Shown here: one piece after another, positions 27,614 to 35,071 of the stretch | Numbering within the stretch: position 1 is the first letter of the stretch | Layout: the number at the start of each line of letters is the position of its first letter | Assembly (NCBI RefSeq): GCF_010730355.1 | Contig: NZ_AP022576.1 | Location: 1,488,001-1,552,000 of the forward strand | Direction: 5' to 3' | Source of the DNA: Mycobacterium florentinum | GTDB lineage: Bacteria > Actinomycetota > Actinomycetes > Mycobacteriales > Mycobacteriaceae | Length of the DNA stretch: 64,000 nt | Program-made: the position numbers and the translations under genes | The notes under the pieces: generated by a model | The model's database searches: none | What the model was told of the DNA's origin: nothing | What the model saw: the letters and a program-made list of their open reading frames with translations, nothing else

Positions 27614-28622
27614 CAGCAGTCACTACCGCGCCAATGCCAAGCTTTTCCTTGATCTTCTTCTCGATCTCGTTGGCGATGTCGCCGTTCTCCATCAAGAAGT
27701 TGCGGACGTTCTCCTTGCCCTGACCGAGCTGCTCGCCCTCGTAGGTGAACCAGGAACCGGACTTGCGAATGAAGCCCTGGTCCACACCCATGTCGATCAG
27801 CGAGCCCTCCCTGCTGATGCCGCGGCCGTAGAGGATGTCGAACTCGGCCTGCTTGAACGGCGGTGCCACCTTGTTCTTGACGACCTTGACCCGGGTGCGG
27901 TTACCGACCGCGTCGGTGCCGTCCTTGAGGGTCTCGATCCGGCGCACGTCCATGCGCACCGACGCGTAGAACTTCAACGCCTTTCCACCCGTGGTGGTTT
28001 CCGGGCTGCCGAACATCACCCCGATCTTCTCGCGGAGCTGGTTGATGAAGATCGCGGTGGTTCCCGAATTGTTCAGCGCGCCAGTCATTTTCCGTAACGC
28101 CTGGCTCATCAGCCGGGCCTGCAGCCCGACGTGGCTGTCGCCCATCTCGCCCTCGAGCTCCGCGCGCGGCACCAGGGCGGCCACCGAGTCGATGACCAGA
28201 ATGTCCAGCGCGCCCGAGCGGATCAGCATGTCGGCGATCTCCAGGGCCTGCTCACCGGTGTCGGGCTGGCTGACCAGCAGGGAATCGGTGTCGACGCCGA
28301 GCTTCTTGGCGTAATCGGGGTCCAGGGCGTGCTCGGCGTCGATAAACGCCGCGACGCCGCCGGCGGCCTGGGCGTTGGCCACCGCGTGCAGGGCAACGGT
28401 GGTCTTACCCGAGGATTCCGGGCCGTAGATCTCCACGACCCGGCCGCGCGGCAGGCCGCCGATGCCCAGGGCCACGTCCAACGCGATGGATCCGGTGGGA
28501 ATGATCGAGATCGGTTGACGTGTCTCGTCGCCGAGACGCATCACCGAGCCTTTGCCGTAGCTCTTCTCGATCTGGGCCATCGCCAGTTCGAGGGCCTTTT
28601 CGCGGTCGGGCGCTTGCGCCAT
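27579..28622 (-). CDS. recA: Recombinase RecA, intein-free
   Basis: A 347-residue recombinase and LexA co-protease. Walker A is GPESSGKT (about 67-74) and Walker [10 protein letters not shown]; the L1/L2 loops are intact. M. tuberculosis RecA carries an intein after VKNK with Cys as the +1 residue. Here the sequence reads [13 protein letters not shown], with Val at that place and no insertion, so the host-protein sequence itself cannot splice an intein of that kind. The ATG at 28622 ([11 protein letters not shown]) is chosen; the open frame extends to 28733 through the promoter region. Confidence 0.98.
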   Translation of the reverse strand: MAQAPDREKALELAMAQIEKSYGKGSVMRLGDETRQPISIIPTGSIALDVALGIGGLPRGRVVEIYGPESSGKTTVALHAVANAQAAGGVAAFIDAEHALDPDYAKKLGVDTDSLLVSQPDTGEQALEIADMLIRSGALDILVIDSVAALVPRAELEGEMGDSHVGLQARLMSQALRKMTGALNNSGTTAIFINQLREKIGVMFGSPETTTGGKALKFYASVRMDVRRIETLKDGTDAVGNRTRVKVVKNKVAPPFKQAEFDILYGRGISREGSLIDMGVDQGFIRKSGSWFTYEGEQLGQGKENVRNFLMENGDIANEIEKKIKEKLGIGAVVTADDDVLPAPVDF

Positions 28623-28675
28623 GGTGTCTCTCCTGTAGTCGTCGTTCTCTGACCGGTATCGGTCGGTTGGCCGTG

Positions 28676-28698
28676 ACACTAGAGAGACCCACCGACAA
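28676..28698 (-). promoter_or_regulatory. PafBC/RecA-NDp-type promoter of recA
   Basis: On the minus strand TTGTCGGTG, 8 nt, TAGTGT reads at 28698-28676. This agrees at all fixed positions with the LexA-independent DNA-damage promoter TTGTCRGTG-N8-TANNNT of mycobacteria, now ascribed to PafBC. It lies about 55-75 nt upstream of the recA start. Confidence 0.8.
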
Positions 28699-28725
28699 GT
28701 CATCGTCGAACGATCCCCACAGTAG

Positions 28726-28741
28726 ACGAACACCTGTTCGA
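28726..28741 (-). promoter_or_regulatory. LexA (SOS) box of recA
   Basis: Minus strand TCGAACAGGTGTTCGT matches TCGAAC-N4-GTTCGA with a mismatch only at the last base, and is the expected recA SOS box position, about 105 nt upstream of the start. A further TTCGAC half-site lies next to it. It is also about 55 nt upstream of the divergent B12 riboswitch. Confidence 0.85.
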
Positions 28742-28795
28742 TTCAAGTTCGACACGCCGCGGGCGTTTCGTGTGGCAACATCAGCTACCGACAGG

Positions 28796-28907
28796 GCGCC
28801 GACGGCCCGCATGAACCTTGAGGAAACCGGTGCGAATCCGGTGCGGTCCCGCCACTGTGATCGGGCACATCTTCTCCACCCGAGAGCCAGATACTCACCG
28901 TCGGCGC
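28796..28907 (+). ncRNA. Cobalamin riboswitch
   Basis: A 10-bp perfect closing stem (GCGCCGACGG at 28796-28805, CCGTCGGCGC at 28898-28907) encloses the conserved core of cobalamin riboswitches. In order, the core has GAGGAAACCGGTGCGAATC, the GCGGTCCCGCCACTGTGA segment carrying the B12-box GCCACTG, a variable stem and GAGCCAGATACT. It lies 42 nt upstream of the FhuF-like gene on the same strand. By analogy, cobalamin binding should lower expression of that gene. Confidence 0.9.
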
Positions 28908-28921
28908 TTCCTCACTAGACG

Positions 28922-28949
28922 CTGGGGCGGATCTCCCCAGAGAGGCTGG
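28922..28949 (+). promoter_or_regulatory. Candidate riboswitch expression platform (RBS hairpins)
   Basis: Two mutually exclusive hairpins share CCAG at 28937-28940. CTGGGG (28922-28927) can pair with CCCCAG (28935-28940), leaving the AGAGG Shine-Dalgarno free. Alternatively CCAG (28937-28940) can pair with CTGG (28946-28949), enclosing AGAGG (28941-28945) immediately before the ATG at 28950. This suits translational control by the riboswitch; the switching model is inference. Confidence 0.5.
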
Positions 28950-29636
28950 ATGCGCCGCATGGATATCTCCGGCGAGCTTGCCGAAATATCTTCCTACAGG
29001 GGGTTTTTCGCGCTGACCGTGGGCGGCGCCGCGGCAGGATGGCACCCGGTCCGCCAGGACTACGCCGACGGCTTTGCCGGTTTGATCGACACCACCGCAA
29101 AGCGTTACAACACGACGGACCTGCGGATCGGCGCCTCGCTGGTTCACCTCGGCCACGCCACCCGGCTGTGGTCCCCGGTGCTGGCCTGCGCGTTGGCCCA
29201 CGGCGTCGTCCCGGACCTGCAAGACCTGCAACGTGCCGACGATGGGGCGCAGCTGCGCCTGCCCGAGCCCATCGGAGAGCAGGTCGCGCACACCTCGGCG
29301 GAGTTGTTGTATCGCCTTGTGGTGCAACACCATATGCAGCCGTTCGCGGCCGGCCTGCAGGTCAAACTGGCGCCCGCCCTGCTGGCGGGCAACATCGCGT
29401 CGGCGCTCGTCGGCGCGTCACGGGCGCTGCTCGCGGCCCGGCCTGACCTGCGCGCGCGGATCGTCGAGAGCACCGAATCGCTGCTGAACACCGGCGTGCT
29501 GTCCGGGTCCGGCGCCATCACCGGCTCACATCTGGGGTTCAAGCGCGACAGCTGCTGCCTGTTCTATCGCCTTCCCGGACGATCGGTGTGCGGCGACTGC
29601 GTATTTCGCCAGGCGCCCCGGTCCGGCCGGCGTTGA
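28950..29636 (+). CDS. FhuF-like [2Fe-2S] protein under cobalamin riboswitch control
   Basis: A 228-residue soluble protein whose C-terminus has the FhuF [2Fe-2S] ligand pattern Cys202-Cys203-x10-Cys214-x2-Cys217. The rest is helical with W-S-P-V (74-77) and a G-N-I-A-S-A-L segment (148-154) as in FhuF-like siderophore-iron reductases. FhuF proteins reduce ferric siderophores; here the upstream B12 riboswitch argues for a corrinoid-related role, such as cob(III)/cob(II)alamin reduction, which is inference. The ATG at 28950 has AGAGG at the right distance; the open frame reaching into the riboswitch is not coding. I do not recall an M. tuberculosis counterpart here. Confidence 0.85.
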   Translation: MRRMDISGELAEISSYRGFFALTVGGAAAGWHPVRQDYADGFAGLIDTTAKRYNTTDLRIGASLVHLGHATRLWSPVLACALAHGVVPDLQDLQRADDGAQLRLPEPIGEQVAHTSAELLYRLVVQHHMQPFAAGLQVKLAPALLAGNIASALVGASRALLAARPDLRARIVESTESLLNTGVLSGSGAITGSHLGFKRDSCCLFYRLPGRSVCGDCVFRQAPRSGRR

Positions 29637-29650
29637 GTGTGGTTAGCGGC

Positions 29651-29857
29651 TCACCACTGCTCGCGGGGCACGTCGAAGTCGACGCACAACGCCCGCCAGA
29701 CGTCGCGGGGTTCGATGCCGTCCTCGATCGCCTGGGCGGCGGTCCGGCCCTCGAAACCCGGCAGCACGTGATCTACCAGCACCGATGCACCGTAAGCGGC
29801 GCCAAACCGCAGCACCACCCGCTCGTTGAACTCCGTCAGCCGCACGCCAGCCAACAT
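29651..29857 (-). CDS. DUF3046 small protein (Rv2738c-like)
   Basis: A 68-residue cytosolic protein of the DUF3046 family, found beside recA in many actinobacteria; function unknown. The conserved core is LTEFNERVVLRFG, GRTAAQAIEDGIEPRDVWRALC and the C-terminal FDVPREQW. The ATG at 29857 gives the M. tuberculosis length; an in-frame ATG at 29872 would overlap the upstream glycosyltransferase stop. It lies 11 nt downstream of that gene, probably in one transcript. Confidence 0.85.
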   Translation of the reverse strand: MLAGVRLTEFNERVVLRFGAAYGASVLVDHVLPGFEGRTAAQAIEDGIEPRDVWRALCVDFDVPREQW

Positions 29858-29868
29858 ACCGAGCCCGG

Positions 29869-31035
29869 TCATTTCACGAGTGCCAGCGCTTGGTGGCATA
29901 CCCGCACCGGGTCGGCGACGCGGTGGATGCCGGACGCCGCGGTGCGCGCGGCCTCGCGGTAGCCGGGCGTCGCCAGCACGTCATTGACCGCCTCGACGAG
30001 CGCACCGGCGGTCAGCGGCCGGATCAGCCGCGCGCTCCCCTGCCGCGCCACCCGGTTGGCGATCTCCCACTGGTCGCCGCCGCCGGGAACCACCACCAGC
30101 GGCACCCCGGCCAGCAGCGTCTTGGCGACCATTCCGTGGCCGCCGCCGCAGATCACCAGATCGGCGTGCGCCAGCAGCTCGTCCTGACGTCCCAGCCCGA
30201 CGGCGGCCCACGGCGGCACCGTCAGATTCGGACCGTCGAGACGCGACACCAGCAGGCGCGACCCCGCCGGCAACGTCTCCCCCGGCGTCAGGCACCCCAG
30301 CGCGACTTCGGCCAGCCCCTCGGTGCCGATCAGGGCGGTCGACGGTGCGATGACAACCACCGGCCCGGTGCCGGCCGGCACCTCGAGGATGTGATCGGTC
30401 GGCTCGAAGTGCAGCGGCCCGACCACTACGGCCTCGGCCGGCCAGTCCGGGCGGGACACTTCCAGCGCCGGCAGCGTGGCGATCAGCCGTCGCAGCGGCC
30501 CGAGATCGCGCGCCGGCAGGCCGATCTCGGCCCGGGATGCCTCGCGCTGCTGCAGGCCCGCGCGCACCGACCGTGCCGTCAGCGCCCGCATCGTGGCATC
30601 GCGCAGCCGGCCGCGAATCCCGGTACCGGGCGCCAGCCCGCTGCCGATCGGTGGCAGCCCTTTGGACGGCAGGTACAGCGGATGCGGGTTGAGCTCTATC
30701 CACGGGATGCCGAGCAGCTCGGCGGCCATGCCGCCGCCGGCGGTGATGACGTCGGACACCACCAGGTCGGGCGCCAGCTCGCGCAGCGCCGGCACATTGA
30801 GCACCGCCATCCGGGCCGCGCGCCGGTGGATCCGGGCCCCGGCGTCGAGGTCTTCGTCGGTCGCGGTGAGCCCGTCCAGCCCGACAGCGGCGATGCCGGC
30901 GTCGCGGGCGGCCTGGATCCACTCCGCGCCGGTGAACAGGGTGGGCTCGTCGCCCGCGTCCCGGAAGCGCTGGCACAGCGCGAGCGCGGGAAACGCGTGC
31001 CCGGGATCCGGCCCGGCGACCACGGCGACTCGCAC
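29869..31035 (-). CDS. UDP-glycosyltransferase, MGT family (Rv2739c-like)
   Basis: A 388-residue GT-B glycosyltransferase of the macrolide/UGT type (GT1). The N-terminal acceptor domain starts MRVAVVAGPDPGHAFPAL. The C-terminal donor domain has CGGGHGMVAKTLLAGVPLVVVPGGGDQWEIANRV (about 305-340), the equivalent of the UGT signature, with the HxG reduced to GGH-G. Acceptor and sugar are unknown; mycobacterial relatives glycosylate lipids or small hydrophobics. The start is GTG. It is divergent from ephG, with about 50 nt between the starts. Confidence 0.85.
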   Translation of the reverse strand: MRVAVVAGPDPGHAFPALALCQRFRDAGDEPTLFTGAEWIQAARDAGIAAVGLDGLTATDEDLDAGARIHRRAARMAVLNVPALRELAPDLVVSDVITAGGGMAAELLGIPWIELNPHPLYLPSKGLPPIGSGLAPGTGIRGRLRDATMRALTARSVRAGLQQREASRAEIGLPARDLGPLRRLIATLPALEVSRPDWPAEAVVVGPLHFEPTDHILEVPAGTGPVVVIAPSTALIGTEGLAEVALGCLTPGETLPAGSRLLVSRLDGPNLTVPPWAAVGLGRQDELLAHADLVICGGGHGMVAKTLLAGVPLVVVPGGGDQWEIANRVARQGSARLIRPLTAGALVEAVNDVLATPGYREAARTAASGIHRVADPVRVCHQALALVK

Positions 31036-31084
31036 CGCCTTACCCTGCCACAGTGCCCGGGCAGCACGCGCCTACGCTGGCACC

Positions 31085-31516
31085 ATGACCGAGGTGACTG
31101 GGACAGCCGTCGCGAACACGCGCACGGTCGAGACTTTTCTGAACGCCTTGATGGACGCGGACTACGAAACCGCGGATGCCTCGCTGGACGACAACCTCGT
31201 CTACGAGAACGTCGGATTGCCGACGATCCACGGCCGCGCGGCAGCGATGAAGCTGTTCCGCCGCATGGACGGCCGCGCGGGATTCGAGGTCAAGTTCCAC
31301 CGCATTGCCGCCGACGGCGCCACGGTGCTCACCGAACGCACCGACGCGCTGATCTTGGGCCCGCTGCGCCTGCAGTTCTGGGTGTGCGGCGTGTTCGAGG
31401 TGCACAACGGACGAATCACGTTGTGGCGGGACTACTTCGACTTCTTCGACATGACCAAGGCGTTGCTGCGCGGCGTGGCCGCGCTGGCGATTCCGTCGCT
31501 CAAAGCCTCGTTCTGA
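31085..31516 (+). CDS. ephG: Limonene-1,2-epoxide hydrolase-type enzyme EphG
   Basis: A 143-residue epoxide hydrolase of the small alpha+beta (SnoaL/LEH) fold. The expected Asp-Arg-Asp system is visible: Asp and Arg in the LTERTDALIL region and Asp in ITLWRDYFDFFD, with Tyr38-Glu-Asn as the water-positioning residues. M. tuberculosis Rv2740 hydrolyses lipid and sterol-like epoxides. The start ATG is at 31085. It is followed by about 120 nt where M. tuberculosis has a PE_PGRS gene and pspN; neither is present. Confidence 0.92.
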   Translation: MTEVTGTAVANTRTVETFLNALMDADYETADASLDDNLVYENVGLPTIHGRAAAMKLFRRMDGRAGFEVKFHRIAADGATVLTERTDALILGPLRLQFWVCGVFEVHNGRITLWRDYFDFFDMTKALLRGVAALAIPSLKASF

Positions 31517-31640
31517 CGTCAGCGTTCGCCGGGGCTGCCCGACGGACCGACTTTCGAAATCGATATCGCATCTGCGGATCGCCTCATGGTCCGTCCACGT
31601 GACGCGTGTGGCCGATGGTGGCGGACCGGTTACCCAACCC

Positions 31641-32450
31641 CTAGCGGCGCGGCAGTCCGCCGAGTTCGTCGAACGCCTGAGCCCAACCGGTCAGCCGGTC
31701 GGTAGCCTCGACCAGTTCGGCCCGGTAACGCTCGTGCGCGTCCGCTAACCCATCACCGTTTGCTGAAGAAACCAATTGCGCTACGGCGGTGACCATTTCG
31801 TTGTACTGCCGCACGCCCGCACTCAGCTGTGCGGTGAACGCGTTGATGGTGGGCACCAGATACGCGCGCGACGATTCCGAGTGGTGCGCCGCGCGCTCCA
31901 TCGACAGCACTTCCGCGGCAGTGGATGCCATCGCCGCCGACGTCTTGTTCGCCGCAGCGGTCAGGTCGCTGATCTCGTCGGCCGGCAGCATGGCGCCGCG
32001 CTCGATGACACCCAGCAGCGAGAAGAACCCGCGCTCGGACGCCCCGAGCGCATACATCGCGGGCCGCGCCGCCGAACCCGGTGGCGGCAGTCGTCGGGCG
32101 TTGACGGGTCGGCTGGCCGGCAGCGGCTCGGCCTTGAGCCAGTGGTAGCGGAAGAACAGCAGCGTCGCGGGAATCACCTGGATCACCGCGATCCCGCCGG
32201 TGATCTGCAGCAGCAGCACGAACCAGCCCCACCACGCCAGCACGGCCGTGACCAAACCCCAGAACACGCTGCCGACGGTGAAGATCCAGGCCCAGCGCAG
32301 TGCCCGACGACGACGGCGCAGCAGCCGGGCCCGCGGATCGGCGGCCGCGCTGATCTTCTGGGCGACGAAGCCGGACAAATCGGCCGCGGTGTCCAGCCCG
32401 CGCTGCAGCACTGCCCGCCAAGCGCCGCGCTGCGTTGCCTTCACCGCCAT
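31641..32450 (-). CDS. pspM: Phage-shock membrane protein PspM (Rv2743c-like)
   Basis: A 269-residue membrane protein. A basic N-terminus is followed by two transmembrane helices (about 50-72 and 76-98), then a cytosolic helical domain (130-265). In M. tuberculosis Rv2743c (PspM) binds PspA and localises it at the membrane. It lies 18 nt downstream of pspA. The next M. tuberculosis gene, pspN (Rv2742c), is missing, so the operon ends here with pspM. Confidence 0.88.
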   Translation of the reverse strand: MAVKATQRGAWRAVLQRGLDTAADLSGFVAQKISAAADPRARLLRRRRRALRWAWIFTVGSVFWGLVTAVLAWWGWFVLLLQITGGIAVIQVIPATLLFFRYHWLKAEPLPASRPVNARRLPPPGSAARPAMYALGASERGFFSLLGVIERGAMLPADEISDLTAAANKTSAAMASTAAEVLSMERAAHHSESSRAYLVPTINAFTAQLSAGVRQYNEMVTAVAQLVSSANGDGLADAHERYRAELVEATDRLTGWAQAFDELGGLPRR

Positions 32451-32468
32451 GTCACGCCGGCCGTCGAG

Positions 32469-33284
32469 CTACTGACCAAAGGGTTTCTCGGCGATTTGTT
32501 CCTCGGCCGGGGTGGCCGGGGTGGCGCCGGGGGCCGCGGGTGTTCCGCCCGTCGGCAGGGCCTCGCCGCGCATCGACGCGCGGATTTGCTCGAGCCGGGA
32601 ATGACCCGCCATCTCGACGCTGGCCTGCTGCACCTCGAGCATGCGGCCCTGCACCGAATTCTGGGCGAGCTCGGCAGAGCCGACCGCATTGGCGTAGCGG
32701 CGTTCGATCTTGTCGCGCACCTCGTCGAGGCTCGGCGTGTTGCCCGGCGCGGCGATCTCGCTCATCGACCGCAGCGACGCGCTGACCTGCTCCTGCATCT
32801 TCGCCTGCTCGAGCTGGCTGAGCAGCTTGGTGCGCTCGGCGATCTTCTGCTGCAACACCATGGCGTTGCGTTCGACGGCCTTCTTGGCCTGCGCCGCCGC
32901 GCCCAGGGCCTGGTCGTGCAGTGTCTTGAGGTCTTCGACGCTCTGCTCGGCGGTGACCAGCTGGGCCGCGAACGCCTCGGCGGCGTTGGTGTACTCGGTG
33001 GCCTTGGCGGCGTCCCCGCCGGCGGTGGCCTGGTCGGCCAGCGTCAGCGCCTGGCGCACGTTGACCTGGAGCTTCTCGATGTCGGCCAGCTGCCGGTTGA
33101 GCCGCATCTCCAGCTGACGCTGGTTGCCGATCACCTGCGCCGCCTGCTGGGTCAGCGCTTGATGCGTGCGCTGGGCTTCCTCGATGGCCTGCTGGATCTG
33201 GATCTTGGGGTCGGCGTGCTCGTCAATTTTCGCGTTGAACAGCGCCATGACGTATTTCCACGCTTTGACGAACGGATTGGCCAT
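32469..33284 (-). CDS. pspA: Phage-shock protein A / 35-kDa antigen
   Basis: A 271-residue PspA/IM30-type coiled-coil protein that oligomerises on stressed membranes. It has an N-terminal amphipathic helix ([21 protein letters not shown]) and a continuous coiled coil to about residue 220. A Pro/Ala/Gly-rich C-terminal tail follows ([15 protein letters not shown]). It is the major 35-kDa antigen (Rv2744c) of mycobacteria and in M. tuberculosis also binds ClgR. It lies between clgR and pspM. Confidence 0.95.
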   Translation of the reverse strand: MANPFVKAWKYVMALFNAKIDEHADPKIQIQQAIEEAQRTHQALTQQAAQVIGNQRQLEMRLNRQLADIEKLQVNVRQALTLADQATAGGDAAKATEYTNAAEAFAAQLVTAEQSVEDLKTLHDQALGAAAQAKKAVERNAMVLQQKIAERTKLLSQLEQAKMQEQVSASLRSMSEIAAPGNTPSLDEVRDKIERRYANAVGSAELAQNSVQGRMLEVQQASVEMAGHSRLEQIRASMRGEALPTGGTPAAPGATPATPAEEQIAEKPFGQ

Positions 33285-33403
33285 GAGTTAGCTCCGCCTT
33301 CGCTTCTGGGTGCCGGTTGGCTTGTCGCTCAATTTATCGGGTCGGCGCCGATCGCCCCACCCCTGGCTGCGCCGCGCGTCCGCCACCCAGCCACTGTGCG
33401 CGC

Positions 33404-33742
33404 TCAGACCGCGGCGAGCGATGCCACCGGCGGGATGACGACTTTGGTGCTCGCGTCGATGGTGGTCGTGCTGACCTCCGCGTTCGGCACGCGCTGCGCC
33501 CAGCGCTCCTCGCTCGCCATTCGCTCACCGGCGTCGGTGAGCACCGTCGACAGCGGGACCTCCAACGCGTCGCAGATCGCGTTCAGCAGCTCGCTGGAGG
33601 CCTCTTTGCGGCCGCGTTCCACCTCCGAGAGATAACCGAGGCTCACCCGCGCGGTGTCCGATACCTCGCGCAGCGTCCGGCCCTGTTCCGTTCGGGCCAG
33701 GCGCAGCACCTCGCCGATGACCTCGCGCACCAATGGCGACAT
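33404..33742 (-). CDS. clgR: Transcriptional regulator ClgR
   Basis: A 112-residue XRE-type activator of clp protease genes and of the psp operon. The helix-turn-helix lies at about 22-55 ([32 protein letters not shown]). The C-terminus ends [14 protein letters not shown]; a V-A-x-x-A/V-like end is consistent with ClpP-dependent turnover known for ClgR. The ATG at 33742 gives exactly the M. tuberculosis length (112). It is first in the clgR-pspA-pspM operon, behind a SigE-type promoter. Confidence 0.95.
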   Translation of the reverse strand: MSPLVREVIGEVLRLARTEQGRTLREVSDTARVSLGYLSEVERGRKEASSELLNAICDALEVPLSTVLTDAGERMASEERWAQRVPNAEVSTTTIDASTKVVIPPVASLAAV

Positions 33743-33785
33743 CTCGCTCTCCTTCGTCTCCAGAGCAAAGCTGCTACATCTGGTC

Positions 33786-33813
33786 AACGCCGGCAGCGGC
33801 CGTCTAGGTTCCC
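33786..33813 (-). promoter_or_regulatory. SigE-type promoter of the clgR-psp operon
   Basis: Minus strand GGGAAC (33813-33808), 18-nt spacer, CGTT (33789-33786), about 45 nt upstream of clgR. The -35 overlaps the end of pgsA3. SigE control of clgR-psp is established in M. tuberculosis; the spacer here is one longer than at sigB. Confidence 0.6.
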
Positions 33814-34421
33814 GTCCGCCGCACTTCCCTGACGGTCGAGGCCACGTAGTCGATTCCGGTGACCAGGGTCAGCACGATCGCGACGGCCATCACCACCGAC
33901 GCCGCCACCAGGAACGGCCCCGACAGCGGCAGCACGAACAGCCCGATGGCCACCGCCTGGACAAAAGTTTTCAGTTTGCCGCCCCAGCTGGCCGGGATCA
34001 CGCCGCGGCGAATGACGGCCAGCCGCAACACCGTCACCCCGATCTCGCGGATCAGGATCAGCACGGTCACCCACCAGGGCAGATCGCCCAGCATCGACAG
34101 TCCGACCAACGCCGACCCGATCAGCATCTTGTCGGCGATCGGATCGACGAACGCGCCGAATTCGGTCGCCATGCCGTAGTTGCGGGCGAGCAGGCCGTCC
34201 AGCCGGTCGGTGATGCACGCCACCGCGAACACCACGAACGCCACGATCCGCGCCGCGGTTTCGTGACCGCTCCCGGCGAACAATGCGAGCAGGAAGATCG
34301 GAACCAGCATCAGCCGCAAGAGCGTGAGGACATTGGCCAGGTTGGCGATGCTGACGCGTGGCGCCACCGGTCCCGTCTGCGGCTGCCCCGACACGGCATC
34401 AGAATAGCGGTTGACCAGCAC
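33804..34421 (-). CDS. pgsA3: CDP-alcohol phosphatidyltransferase PgsA3
   Basis: A 205-residue membrane enzyme of the CDP-alcohol phosphatidyltransferase family. By homology it makes phosphatidylglycerol phosphate (or cardiolipin) from CDP-diacylglycerol. The catalytic motif D-G-x2-A-R-x8-G-x3-D-x3-D reads [26 protein letters not shown] (about 70-95). Five to six transmembrane helices are visible. The start is uncertain: GTG at 34421 fits the M. tuberculosis protein (209), but the frame opens to 34505. It is divergent from argA. Confidence 0.88.
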   Translation of the reverse strand: MLVNRYSDAVSGQPQTGPVAPRVSIANLANVLTLLRLMLVPIFLLALFAGSGHETAARIVAFVVFAVACITDRLDGLLARNYGMATEFGAFVDPIADKMLIGSALVGLSMLGDLPWWVTVLILIREIGVTVLRLAVIRRGVIPASWGGKLKTFVQAVAIGLFVLPLSGPFLVAASVVMAVAIVLTLVTGIDYVASTVREVRRTGT

Positions 34422-34450
34422 AGCCGCCCCAGATGTCAATACTGTTACCC

Positions 34451-34969
34451 GTGACCGAACGTTCTCGGGATAGCCAGAAGGTCGTCGTCCGGCGCGCGCG
34501 AACATCCGACGTCCCCGCGATCAAGCACCTCGTCGACACCTATGCGGGCAAGATCCTGCTGGAAAAAGCCCTGGTGACGCTGTACGAGGCCGTCCAGGAG
34601 TTCTGGGTGGCCGAGCTCGACGGCAGGGTGGTCGGCTGCGGTGCGTTGCACGTGTTCTGGTCGGATCTCGGCGAGATCCGCACCGTCGCGGTCGACCCGG
34701 TGGTGACGGGCCACGGTGTCGGCCACGCGATCGTCACGCGGCTCGTCGACGCCGCCCGCGAGCTGCAGCTGCAGCGGATCTTCGTGCTGACCTTCGAAAC
34801 CGAGTTCTTCGGCCGGCACGGATTCACCGAGATCGAGGGCACGCCGGTCACCGCCGAGGTGTTCGAGGAGATGTGCCGCTCCTACGACATCGGGGTGGCC
34901 GAGTTCCTGGACCTGAGCTACGTCAAGCCGAACATCCTGGGCAACACCCGGATGCTGCTGCTGCTCTAG
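34451..34969 (+). CDS. argA: N-acetylglutamate synthase (GNAT) ArgA
   Basis: A 172-residue GNAT acetyltransferase catalysing the first step of arginine synthesis (acetyl-CoA plus glutamate). The acetyl-CoA loop is VDPVVTGHGVGHAIV (about 80-94), and GRHGFTEIEGTPVTAEVFEEMCRSYD follows. The short, kinase-less form matches Rv2747 (174). The GTG at 34451 (VTERSRD) fits M. tuberculosis; an in-frame ATG at 34433 adds six residues and would leave only 11 nt to the pgsA3 start. Confidence 0.92.
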   Translation: MTERSRDSQKVVVRRARTSDVPAIKHLVDTYAGKILLEKALVTLYEAVQEFWVAELDGRVVGCGALHVFWSDLGEIRTVAVDPVVTGHGVGHAIVTRLVDAARELQLQRIFVLTFETEFFGRHGFTEIEGTPVTAEVFEEMCRSYDIGVAEFLDLSYVKPNILGNTRMLLLL

Positions 34970-34979
34970 TCGGGCCACC

Positions 34980-35041
34980 CGCCGAGCGTGCTCTGGTGGC
35001 GGAAATTCCGCCGAAAACCCGCCCTGAGAGCACGTTCGGCG
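34980..35041. repeat. Composite inverted repeat between convergent argA and ftsK
   Basis: Outer arms CGCCGAGCGTGCTCT (34980-34994) and AGAGCACGTTCGGCG (35027-35041) pair over 15 positions, 14 Watson-Crick and one G-U. Inside sits a second hairpin, GGCGGAAATTCCGCC (34998-35012), followed by GAAAACCCGCCC. The element fills most of the gap between two convergent stops. It looks like a structured intergenic repeat with a terminator role; I recall similar elements elsewhere in mycobacterial genomes but cannot verify. Confidence 0.6.
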
Positions 35042-35071
35042 ACGATCTGGGCTGCCGCTCTAGTCGGCGTC

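Noticed and set aside
27579..28622. Search for an intein in recA
   Set aside because: The protein is continuous at 347 residues, with no insertion at VKNK.
28818..28949. FhuF-like frame extended through the riboswitch
   Set aside because: The extension begins at a TTG within the aptamer and has no homology; the ATG at 28950 has a proper Shine-Dalgarno.
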